From Tubiluchus corallicola (Eukaryota > Priapulida > Priapulimorpha > Priapulimorphida > Tubiluchidae), in the NCBI GenBank assembly GCA_030141605.1, contig JAQGDQ010000896.1:15001-70000 (forward strand): 55,000 nucleotides of DNA. Reading direction: 5' to 3'. A model generated the notes under the pieces. The model saw only the letters and a program-made list of their open reading frames with translations, searched no databases and was not told where the DNA came from. Positions 11,419-23,900 of this stretch are shown one piece after another. Every line of letters starts with the position of its first letter. Within the stretch, counting starts at the first letter, position 1. Both the position numbers and the translations under genes were made by a program.

Positions 11419-11879
11419 TTTTTAACTCTCAAATACGAAGTATAAAGTTTAAACTCAGAATTCGGTGACAATTGATTTTTAATCTAGAAATATTCACGGA
11501 AGCATGAAACCTACGGGCTTCACTGGCATTGTCAGCACAGTGGTAGCAAAGGGTTAATGCGCACATGAAGCCAAACGAAAATAAACGTTTCACGGGGAAG
11601 CATGAGCACGTTCCGGTTCAACGCTGAAATACGAACGCTTCGCCGATTAAAAGTAATGTTGTGAGAAGAGGAGAATAAGAGAAGGGGAGGGAGAATTGAT
11701 AAACGAAAGTATCAGAAGGAGGAATATATGTGAAAATAGTAAAGTTCTGAAAATTAGGATATTTTATAAGAAGAGTTTTAAAATATATTTACTACGTTGT
11801 TTCATACATTCATTTTACTTTGAAGTTCATTTCTCTTTTTTGTTGTTCTTTTCCTTTTCTTTTTTTGCTTTTTTCGTTC

Positions 11880-12015
11880 GTTCGTCTGTTTAGTTGTTTT
11901 TTTTGGTTGTTTGTTTGTTTGTTCGTTTGTTTGTTTGTTTGTTTGTTTGTTTGTTTGTTTCTTACTTTTCTTTCTTTTTTTTCTTTCTTTTCTTTTTTTC
12001 CTTCTTTCTTATTTC
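11880..12015. repeat. (GTTT)n and T/C-rich low-complexity tract
   Basis: GTTT repeats at about 11908-11960 followed by a TTTC/CTTT-rich stretch. The plus-strand Phe/Cys-rich ORFs here are artefacts. Confidence 0.85.
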
Positions 12016-14195
12016 CTTATCTTTGTTCACGGAAGCCGTTAAAAAATGTATTTACATAAAGTCATGCTATTTGTGTTTGCTATTTGCTATTTTTATCGAA
12101 ACCTCGATAAAAACGGGCGTCTAGAACTAAAATTCAAGGAAATTCCAAGTAGCTCAACTTTAAACTCGAAATTGTAGCAGCAGCGGTAAAACGCCCAAGG
12201 CCATTAGGGCAATTAGGCTAATAAGGCTATAGTCTTACACCCTAAATTTTGACAGGCCTTCGGTGTCCTGAACCCGATGACCAATTAAAACGAGATAATG
12301 TTATTTAGTAAAGAAGACAATTAATTTATGAAAACTGATCTTGGTAAAGGTAAATATATTAGATTGAGCAGTTCAACACATTGAATATGATTATATACAA
12401 AAAATGTTTCTCAGATATAATCCTTCATCCTGGTAGAGGCATTTGTAAAAGAGAGCTACATTGTTTTATAACGATTTCTTCTCTTTTCAAACAGCTGTAA
12501 ATTTTTTTCCTATGATGCCGCTGGGACGTTTTTTCTACATGATGTTCCTCGAATGAGCACTAAGCGACTGCTTCTTTTGCCTTTGTAGAAAAAACGTTTT
12601 ACTGACACGTGATTGGAAAGAGATTTATAACTTTAGAAAGAGGAGAGTCCGGGATACAATGAGATGTGGGTCTCTTTCAAGAGTGTGGGTCTTGAGGCCC
12701 TTCGTATGTCGACCACCTTAGGCAGGTGAAACCCTTAATTGAGCGATGAAAACGACGAAGCAGTAGTTATTCATTTTCTGATTATCAGTCTGATTCCGGT
12801 ACAGGAGCGTTTTAACGCAAGGCCACGAGCATAGGAGGGCCCATGCTACTGTATGTTCGTTGTTACTTTCTGTCAATAAATAAGTACTATACTACACTAC
12901 ACTGTGAATATGTATTACAAGTGGACCAACTGTGCAGGGGAACGTTTATCTTCAAGCCTGAAGTTTATAAAAAATCAGCTTCGTAGCACATTTATGAGGC
13001 ATCAGTGTTTGGTTTTCACTCATGTGTATGAACAATATTTCCTCAATTCTCTGCAAAGAAGTTTCGCAAATATTTGTGTTGGACACTTAATTAATAATAA
13101 ATAATTCACAATAATTTCATACACTTTCATGCCATCTCTGTCTGTATGGTTTACCAAAGGAGTATCATTTATAATTATGTTGAAATTTTTCTGTATTTTA
13201 AGACTCATGTCACATTGTTCAAACGTTTGTGTTGCTTAATCTTTGCTGTACAGCATGTTTTTAATGTTTAAACACTAACTTCGTTAGCACTACCAGCACA
13301 ATAAATATATGTTTAATTTTATCGACCATTTACATTTGTATTCATGTGATGTGAGTGTAGGTGTAGGTAGGGGCTCCAGTGCGCTGATTTGCCCGGGGGC
13401 CTATAATGCTGTTAAGGCGACCCTGCAGGTTTGTAGCAGCATTAGTAAAACCACCAATCACTGGTGATTTATTCTCTGATTATCAATCCCATTCCTGTAC
13501 CATTGCATGACTTATTCCAATTTTATCCCTGCAATTTCTTGCTGAATATAACGATATTGCTCTTCTGTCTGCGCATTTGAGGCTTCCATTGTGCTAAATG
13601 TAATAGCTCGTCGACTGATATTTGTGAATGTAAGTGAGAACGGACATTAGTGAATGAAAGAGGCGGTCTCGTGTAACGGCGGAGATGCGTCCGCGAAACC
13701 CGGAATTCGTCGTTAAGCAGACAGAAGTGAATGCTGCAGCTAAAATAAGCAGTCGTTCATAAGTTATGTGAAATGGCGACCAGATCGATGTAATCAAAAT
13801 GCTTGAAACTAAGTCTAATGTATGCACTCAAGAGAATTTTAAAAGGAAAGCTTTTATTTAAAGCCAAAAGCGTTTAAAACAACAGACATCTAGATTACAA
13901 TGTCAGCAGTCATCTTGAATTAACAGGTTTTTGTCTGCTGAACATTGTAGTCGAAACGTCTACATGCTTTAAATGCTTTTTAGTATAAAGTTTTTTAATA
14001 GAAGTTACTACTATTAAAATGCTCGAAAACTGTATAAAAATTTTTGTTATGATTAATTATTCAAAACAATATTGAAGTGTGCTAAATAAGAACAAACGAC
14101 AAACAATTTAAACTAGCTAGTACATAAAACGTTTGTATTTACTGCCAATAGAGAGCGCTCTGTATCATTTGAAAGCTTAGTTAAGCAAGCTGTTT
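12016..14195. other. Gene-free stretch upstream of the transporter
   Basis: Mostly unique-looking AT-rich sequence. 13580-13830 is richer in G+C with several CpG and a strong donor-like GTAAGT at 13630, so it might be a non-coding first exon or promoter. No reading frame there matches the missing MFSD4A N-terminus. A GGCGACCCTG word at 13417 resembles a hAT end. Confidence 0.35.
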
Positions 14196-14270
14196 ATGCT
14201 TCATTACACCAGGGTTGAATGTGTTGCCATTGCTTTACGATGTTTCTTCACGGGGCTTTTGACAGGCTTT

Positions 14271-14310
14271 TCCGTGCTTTTCCGTACTTTTCCGTGCTTT
14301 TCCGTGCTTT
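14271..14310. repeat. 10-bp tandem repeat, 4 copies
   Basis: TCCGTGCTTT in four tandem copies, one with TCCGTACTTT. Confidence 0.9.
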
Positions 14311-14906
14311 TGCTTTTCTACGTTGTGTTTGGCAATGGTTCTTTATTAAAAAAACTTTTCAACTTTTTTCTATTGGACTGAGGAAAGTTAAATGTGTATT
14401 ATTCATCAGCTTTTGTCTTTGTCTCATTTGAAACGTATTTTGTTGATCAACTGAAAAACCAAAAATCCTGAAGGATTTGCTATTGTGAATCGAGTTTAAA
14501 TTAATATTTTTAGTAAAACTGCTAAAATGAAACAAAAGATTATTCTGTTTGCTTTATGTTATGATTGTAGGGGGTGAAATGTAAAACAATTATTGTAATG
14601 AGTAATTGTAAGCAACTTAAAATAATTATGCAATCACTCTGGTTTTCACAGTCAGGGCATTTTTACAAACTTGGCTTCTTTAATAATGCCTTGCAACCTA
14701 AGTGGGTAGCTGATATTTTTTTTTCAAAATTTGGTTCTTATAGGAGATCTTGCTGTTTGTTAATCATTGAATTATTGAAAACTCTTGTCTTTGTATTTGT
14801 GTTAATGTGAATTAAACAATCTTGATCTTGAAAAGTATAACACTGTTTGTTACTGTGTATGTTATTAATTATTTTTAATGCTTAAATTAACCATCCTGAT
14901 TTTCAG

Positions 14907-17900
14907 ATTTACCAGCAACCCTGTGCTTTTTGTCTCCACTATAATTATCGTCGTCACGATGGCCATCATTCCATTCTGCCGTGTGATTGGAGTACTAGCT
15001 GTGGTTCTAGCCATCATGGGGCTCAATATGGGTGTTATCGACACTGTTGCCAACGTCTCTCTAATTAATTTATACGGCACCGAAGTCTCCCCGTTTCTAC
15101 AGGTAAAAAACCAATCAGACTATTTACTTTTACTGTTCAAGTAGTCAACGGGTTTTTCCTTCATTTTCTATCTCTGTCATTTTTCCGTTTTTTATTTTCG
15201 TCTTTTTCTTTTTTATTTTCTTCCTCTTCCTTCTTCTTCTCTTCTTTCTGTTTTAATTGTTGCCGTTGGCGTCGCGCATATCATCTCTTGTCGTCAGATG
15301 TCATGATTATTTTGAGTTGTTTTCTTCCCTAGTTAGTTTTTCAGTTTCATACCTAAGACCTATATATAAAATTTAGAAGGAGTTTACAATTGATCACACA
15401 ATTTAAATACCTAACCCTAACTCTAATCCTAACCCTAACCCTAATCCTAACCCTAGACCTAACCCGAACCCTAATCCTAACCGTAAACCTAACCCTAATC
15501 CTAACCGTAAACCTAACCCAAACACTAACCCTAATCGTAACCCTAGACCTAACCCGAACCCTAACTATAACCCTAGACCTAACCCGAACCCTAACTATAA
15601 CCCACCCTAACCCGAATCCTAACCTAGACCTAACCCTAACCCTAACCCTAGACCTAACCCGAACCCTAACCCTAGACCTAACCCTAACCCTAGGCCTAAC
15701 CCGAACCCGAACCCTAACCCTAGACCTAACCCTAACCCTAATCCTAACCGCAAACTTAAATCGAACCCTAACACTAACCACTCCCAAACACTTGCCGTAA
15801 CCCTAATCTTAACCGTAAAAACCTAACCCCAACCCCACTCTAACCACTCCCTAACACTTGCCGTAACCCTAATCCGCTTCACACGAACTACTTTCTTGTG
15901 TGTGGGGAATTGTAAACTTCAACCAAGCATTTTGTCTCAAATTATGTATTCTCTACCCACCTCTTAACTAAGCTCTTTCCTAAATCTTTTGTTTACTTAA
16001 TTTCAAACGGGCAACTTGAATAATTCAAATCACGATTTCAAATGTCTCTGACAGTTTTATTAGTTTATTTTGGTTTTTCAGGCGTTACACTTTTTCTACG
16101 GACTTGGTGCTTTTGTTAGTCCAATGATAGCTGAACCATTCTTGCTAAACGAGGACTGTTCTCCGTTTATAGATGATACAAATAACACGCAAGAAATAGC
16201 AGAAGTATGTACGAAATATCCTTATTACAAAGTAAACGTGCGACAGTGTCATAGTCAGTCGGTGAATCGGTTGGTTGTTTATCAGCTGATCAGTCTATGG
16301 TGAATTTGGTTTGTCGGTTGATCAAACCGTATGTTTTAATGTTTTTGTATTCGCAAAGTTAAGGATATTGTAAGAACTCGTTTTCGGTCTTCTAATTACA
16401 AAAAATAAGACACGATAGAAAAAGTTAATTAATTTTGGACAATGATAAGCTGCTAATCTCTTATCAAATGTGTTAATTCCTCTCAAGCAGACCAGCACAA
16501 TGATGAAAGTTTGATAATTTTTATAAATCAGCCCTATTAGTGCAGCATGTCCGAAGTCATTGCGGTAGTTTGAGGCTACATTGTGACGTCATAAGTTTTT
16601 AACAACTGCACCCCTGGTGTTTACTGAAGCAGTTGCTGAGACAAAAAAATTGTCACTGATTAATCATAAAAAGTTTTTTCTTTGTGATCACAAGTTTAAT
16701 AATCACTTAACCAACGCAGTATAGTACAATGGATCTGCAATGCTTTTAGATAATCTACCCTAGTAACTGTATTCTGTTATATGTAAGGCAAAAATGTCAA
16801 GAATATCGCCACTAAAAGTATTTACAGGCTACAGCACGAACAAGACATTGGAATTAAATCTTAAACGTTTCTTACATAAACCTTGATTGGTACATAACGA
16901 AAAAAATAATTGCCATTTAATTACCATTTACCTACTAGTATAAACAATTAATTATGGACTTTTTTAATTTTTGGCCTAGTGTGAAAACAGAAAAATCGTT
17001 ATATAATTTATTTCCTATAAATGTTTGTGGCGTGGTACGAAGCCTTCATTGAAAAATAGTATCAGCACTGATAGTGCCTACAATACACACAAAATGTTTG
17101 TTTTTTGGAAAAATGTTTGTTGCATTATTTGGTAGTAGTAAAATTTATTTTGTTACAGCAGTTATGAATGATAGGTGCTGTTGAGTATAAAAACTTTAAT
17201 TTTTTTTTATAAAACAATGAGAACAATTAAAACAGAATATGTTAATTTCTTCAGACAAGCGAATTTTTACATAAAAAAAGACAAAACAGATTTGCCTGAT
17301 TGAGCTGTTTTTTATATATCCCAGATGTATAAAAATGGAACACTCATAACTGAAACTTTAGAAGAAGCCCAGCAGACGACTCGAGTTCGATTCGCGTTCT
17401 GGATCATGACTGCTTTACAGGTACGTTGTGTTTATTTTTTACTTTTTACGAACTACAATTTATCTTTTGCCCAGAACAATTGGTCAGATGTCGGACAATA
17501 GAGAAAACTGACTACATCATTGTCGTCAAAGTAGACAGATTTGTTCAGTACTGCGCAAAACAGTGTTAACAGTTTGGAAGAGCTTTTTGGGATGTACCGT
17601 CATTATGATGCAGCGCGTTTAAATACACATTTTTCATCTGAGACTGAATAATACCAAGTACAGTCTCCTAAGAACAGTGCTCTTCTCTCTTCCAACAAGG
17701 TGGTGCCATCTGCTGTAGACTCAGTCAGATTATTGAACTCGTATTAATAAAATTTGAAATTAATTTTTTTGTGCTTGTGACTTTTGCCGTAGAATGAAGA
17801 CGCATGAAAAACTATTTCTGTGACGAGAAATAGAAAAGAATTTTTGTTCATAATCGTAAAGAAGACGGCGAAGACGCTTTGTCTTTTTTACGATTATGAC

Positions 17901-20900
17901 CATGGCAAGTCTCAAAAGAGCAGTTTCTTATTTCCAAGACTTTTTGTTTTGATCTGTTTGGTTTAGCTAGTAGAGACCTCTGCTAATTGCAGTCAGCACT
18001 TGTTACTGAAGTCTTAAATAAAAAACTGATCAGAATGTTAAGGTGTATCGCTCACATCAAACTGTATAGTGGTGCTGATAAGCCAAAAACTTGTGCGTTT
18101 AATGACTAAAGCATGAAAGTTTCAGCTTATAAGCTTCATACCAACAGCTTTCATTTCAGGCAGCGGCGGATTATGATTTTATGGGCCTTAGGCTTGAGCT
18201 TGGAACGGGCCTTTTAAATGTTGCTATTTTTTTAAAAAATAGGCCTTTTTTAAAGAAAACTGGCTTTTTTTTAAAAATTCGGAAATTGAAATTTTGAACT
18301 TAAACTTAAACTGTGTAAACGTGAATTGTGTAAACTTAAATTGTGTAAACTTGAATTATGTAAACTTAAATTGTGTAAACTTGATTTGTGTAAACCCGAT
18401 TTGAAATATAGTGACTGACGTTTGAAAAAAAATTTTTTTTCTATATTTTATTTTGGCGGGCCCCTTGCTCTTTTGTCAATTTATTTTTTTTTACAAAACA
18501 ATTTTTTTTTCGTTTTATTTTGCCGGGCCCCTTTTGATCCCGGGCCTTAGGCTTCAGCCTATTCAGCCTATAGGGCTATCCGCTACAGATTTCAGGCATT
18601 TTTTATCTCACCTGTGGTGACCGTGAGAGGTCACTGACCACAGGATTGCATTTTTTCAGTATTTTCACCATCATACTTTATTATAATCATGTATATCTTT
18701 GCTAGAATTGCCTGTTGAAAATTTATTTTGTTGTAGTTTTTTCAGTTTCCTTTCTTGAAACATTATGTACAGCAGTTGCTTATAATATGTGCAATAAGAC
18801 TGTACTAATAAAGCATTGATGGTGAGAATTTCCGTTATGTCTGTGAAAAAGTATTCAAAATATTAATTTGACAGCATGAACGTCTTTGCCCTTTACCTAG
18901 TCCCAAAGGTCAAATCTAAAATGCCTCCACACATGAAGATGAACTTCATGGTCTATCAAAAGTCTGGAGAAAATTTCATGCTTTGTCACTAAATGCACAA
19001 TTCCTTCAGTATATGACCTTAAGTGCCCCCACTAATAAGCTTTTCTACTTTCCAAGACATAACTTGTATTACATCATTAAATGTATCTGCACAGCGAATG
19101 ACCATCTTTAGTATAGATTTGCCTCACTATACGCAAATAACTTCAACATATTAATGAAAGTAATGAAGGTAACTGAAAGCAATAAAAGCAATTAACTCAA
19201 TGATAGAATTGAAATATTGAAGTGTGGTAAGTCAGAACTTAGCGATTTATATGAAATCAGTAATCAACCTAGTGATTGATTAACTAAAACACGAGAGTCC
19301 CGAAATTGAGTCGCCCATGATTCGAACCCAGAACCTTTTGCTTACAGGATGGACGCTCTCCTAATTGAAAAGCAAAGTGAATTTTTATACTAATAACACA
19401 CAATCAATCAGAGCCACCTAACTAATCGATACAATCAATTTGGCCGGCCTTAACCAAACATATATTTTTCGATATTGAACTGTGATTGATGAAGGTGTCA
19501 CCAGATTCACAATCCAGTTGCTTACTCTTGCATTATAAAATTGACTTGGGAAATGAAAAACATCAGAGTAATGTATTAATTTTCTGTATTTTGCGCAGAT
19601 TTTTTCGCTTCTGACAGAATTTCAGAAAAGGTATTTTGTACATTTATTATACCATATTTTTCAGATACCAGTGTGTTTAATGGTGCTTAGCATTTGCGCA
19701 AAGAAACAAATTACTAAGGGGACTGATATAATTACGAATTCTACAATGGACACTTCAGCAGCTGGCGATAAGCAAAGAGAAGAATATTTAGACATGGATG
19801 TGACGAGTAAGTCTGTAATAGTCAATACCAGGAGCTAACTTGCTGGCAAATTGCCAGGGTACTGCAACGGTTAAATTATTCTACTGGTCTGAACTGTTGT
19901 GGAGTCGTATTTAGAACTGTTTGGGAAGTCGTATATGGAACTGTTTGTGGAGTTGTATATGGAATTGTTTGTAGAGTCGTGTGTGGTTTATGGGGTCGTA
20001 TGTGGTTTATGGAGTCGTATGTGGAACTGTTTGTAGAGTCGTATGTGGTTTATGGAGTCATATGTGGAACTGTTTGTAGAGTCGTATGTGGTTTATGGAG
20101 TCGTATGTGGAACTGTTTGTAGAGTCGTATGTGGTTTATGGAGTCGTATGTGGAACTGTTTGTAGAGTCGTGTGTGAAACTGTTTGTAGAGTCGTGTGTG
20201 GTTTATGGAGTCGTATGTGGAACTGTTTGTAGAGTCGTATGTGGTTTATGGAGTCGTATGTGGAACTGTTTGTAGAGTCGTATGTGGTTTATGGAGTCGT
20301 ATGTGGAACTGTTTGTAGAGTCGTATGTGGTTTATGGAGTCGTATGTGGAACTGTTTGTAGAGTCGTGTGTGAAACTGTTTGTAGAGTCGTGTGTGGTTT
20401 ATGGAGTCGTATGTGGAACTGTTTGTAGAGTCGTATGTGGTTTATTGAGTTGTACGTGGAACTGTTTGTAGAGTCGTATGTGGTCTATGGAGTCGTATGT
20501 GGAACAGTTTGTAGAGTCGTATGTGGTTTATTGAGTTGTATGTGGAACTGTTTGTAGAGTCGTATGTGGTTTATGGAGTTGTACGTGGAACTGTTTGTAG
20601 AGTCGTATGTGGTCTATGGAGTCGTATGTGGAACAGTTTGTAGAGTCGTATGTGGTTTATTGAGTTGTATGTGGAACTGTTTGTAGAGTCGTGTGTGAAA
20701 CTGTTTGTAGAGTCGTGTGTGGTTTATGGAGTCGTATGGGAAACTGTTTGTTGACTAAATTCATTTTCTTACTCAAGTGTGTCTTATACTGACCACAACT
20801 GCATGCATCAATAAGCCCTTATTTCTTCTGTTTTTTAAACATTTAAGACTTAATTTTGGTCATATGTCATCTGATTCATTTGAAACAAAATGAGTTTAGC

Positions 20901-23900
20901 CATAATTTCTAAATTAATAGAATTTTTAAGTAAATTTTCAAATTCAACAACATTTTGCAGAAAGTCCTGCGACAAAAAAGCGAGATTTCTCAAGTACGAA
21001 GCAGCGCATGCGCGAGGAATGCTGTGCCAGCCAATCATATGCTATTATCATGCTGACAGCATTTGCAGCAATTCTGCTCTTCCTGTATGACGGGCTGCAG
21101 GTGAGACTCTTATGAACGAATTAGTTTAATTTTGCTGGCTAATGTAGAAATTTATTTATTTTGCAGGTTACAAAACATTATAGCTTCGCCAAACTTTATT
21201 TATTCTCTTCAATTTGTTTAAGTGCGTCTTGGAAACGTATTTTGCAATCGAATGTGTGAGTTCATAAGAAATACCTGGGAAATATTTGAGTTGTCTGAGA
21301 ATGTATGACACAAGAATATGACAAATATTTTTACTGGATTCAAAAAATCTAACTGAAATTGCTGTTAGAATAATGTATCTTGTTTTAATTAAAACAGTTT
21401 TCATACTTATACTTACAAAATAAATAGACTGAAAAAGATATATGAAGTGTTATAAACTTAATTTAAACGTTTAAGAGCTATGAAAACTATATTTGTTTAT
21501 AATTTTATTTACTTAGCGTTTGTGTCGATTATCTGTAGTTTCTACTTTGCAGTGTGAAACCGTGTAGTTTAATTTCAGGCTGCGTATGGTGGTTACGTTT
21601 ATTCATACGCTTTTAAAAGCATTGCAGATTTGAACAAAACCGAAGCAGCTTATTTGAACGCATGCTTCTGGGTGAGTACGGTAGTGAGTAACGCATGCTA
21701 CTGGAGAATACGGTAGCTTAGTGGTGTAAGGCGTAGGCTCGTAAGCAGAAGGTCCCTGGTTCAAATTCAGGTTGTATTCAAACTTTATCCCATTTCCTGT
21801 CTTTTGAGTTTATGGTGAAAATTTAATTACTTGTTGATTTGTATCACCACTGATTATATAATAATTTTTTGATGTATGCTCAATTGATGCAGACAGGTGA
21901 CATAAAGCCAAATCTAATACTAATTTAATGACATAAAAAATCCAATATTTCGTTCTGTTCCACACAAGAGTGGAGCAGCTTGTCACTGAAAATTGCTCTC
22001 ACTTGCAGTGATTGCCAATAAAATTGATGTTTATTTTTATTTGATCATTCACATTATTTTCATTGCAGGGGCTATTTGCTCTAGGACGACTCTTGTCTAT
22101 TCCCATAGCAACAAAGTTTTCACCTGGTTTTATGCTACTCTGTAACATCGTAAGTTCACACTTTTGCAGTTTATGGACGTAGCAGTTTTTTTTTCATTCC
22201 TAGCCGCGTGCAGCGGCTTTTAATTAAAGTGGCAGGTGTCTTGGAATGGTTTTGATTTTGCCACTAGATGGCTTCGAAGTACTTGTACAATGGATCAGGT
22301 TATTGTAGCGACTTTAATTAAAGCAGTGGCTATGCTTTAATATTAGTTTCAATTCTACTAGTAGATTGCATTGAAGGTTTTTGGAATAGGTGTGAATACT
22401 GCAACAACAGCGATGGAGTGTGTGGTTTATGCAGCGATTTTATACAATATTTTAGCCATTCTGTCAGCAAAAATATTACATACTTGTATTAACTGTATCT
22501 TATGGCCTATCACATATTTTATATTGTTGCCAATCTACCTCACAGACTCCGTACAAACGGGATGCATGTCTTCCTCAAGATTCTTAGAAATGTATCATGT
22601 TTGTTGACGTTTGTTTGATGATGGTTGTTGATGGTTGTTAAACATGGTTGTTTATGCGTGTACGTTTGCTAATTTATTTGCTACTTTGTTGTCTTTTGTT
22701 TATGTATTTGTTTGCTTACGTGTTTGTTTCTTTAACTCTAGCTCTATTAGTGACAAAAAAAAACATTAAATTTTTCCATTATTTTGCCTTTAGATTGGTT
22801 GTCTGACGTCTATGATATTCATGCTCGCGTTACGTCACAATCACGTGGTACTCTACGTTGGCACGTGTTCGTTTGGAATCTTTTTGTCTAGTGTTTACCC
22901 CACAGCCATTTCTTTAGTGGAGCAGTTTGTCACCGTGACGTCATCTATGACGAGTGCGCTTGTCGTCAGCGCAGCTACTGGAGAAATGATCATGCCGGTA
23001 GTCGTAGGACATGTAAGTACAGTAAATCAGCAGACACATAGTTTAAATGTCAGCTATCGTTCTTATAAATTTTTTGATAAAACAACAATAAATGAACATA
23101 ATTAATTTATAACTTTTAAATTTTTTAGTAACACAAACGGCCACTTTTATGTTTGAATTCCATATGAGGCACTAGTTTGATTATTTTAGTCGTTTGTTTT
23201 ATAAAAGACGCTAAAAATGTTTGAACTTTACTACTGTATAACAAATATAACAACAATGTAGGTTTTATGTTTTTCTTGCAGTTGTTTGTCTCAGTTGGAC
23301 CAATTAGCTTCCTGCTTTGGGGAAACATTTGCTGCTTTCTTTCTTCGTTTGTTTTCGTTGCTATATGGCTGACGGGTCAGTTTAACTTCAGGCACAAAGG
23401 TAATTACTGTCTCACACATGTCCTGAAACTCTTAGGCCTGTCAATCACTTGCGTGCACTGGCAAATTTTAGCATCTTAATGTTTGTTATATATCTATACC
23501 TGTAGTTTGAATTTCCATGCAATCTCATTGTATGGCAGTTAGATAAAAAAAAGCTAATCGCAACTTTTAAAAGCATTCTAGTAAAAACTAGCACAAACGA
23601 TTTATTTTTTCACCATTATTCGTTTTGCTTGCATGATCAATTCTTTCTTTCTCTCTCTCTCTTTTGCTATGCTCTCTCGTTCTATCCATCTTTCTGTTTT
23701 AATTATAACTATAATTAATTCCTTTTTACATTTAATTATAATTGTAACTATATTTGTAATTGTGTTAGCATTTTTAGGTAATTTATGATCTAGCTGTTGA
23801 AATAAATAACAATAATCTAATCTCTTTCTATAGCCCCTTCTCTTTCTCCCTCTCTCCTCCTGCTCCCCGTCTCTCTCCTGTCTATACAATTCAGAATACT

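Noticed and set aside
13594-13827. Minus-strand 77-codon ORF in a GC-richer patch
   Set aside because: Composition is protein-like but no family, start context or exon junction supports it; kept only as a possible promoter or non-coding exon.
15353-15800. Arg/Val-rich minus and Leu/Thr-rich plus ORFs
   Set aside because: Telomere-like CCCTAA repeats have no stop in these frames.
21707-21779. Functional tRNA gene (apparent GTA anticodon)
   Set aside because: The anticodon stem is unpaired and position 33 is not T, and a related SINE-type copy exists at 19285-19375.
22371-22607. Plus-strand hydrophobic ORF between transporter exons
   Set aside because: The flanking exons 22069-22149 and 22794-23012 join directly in phase and match the family without a gap, so this is intron.
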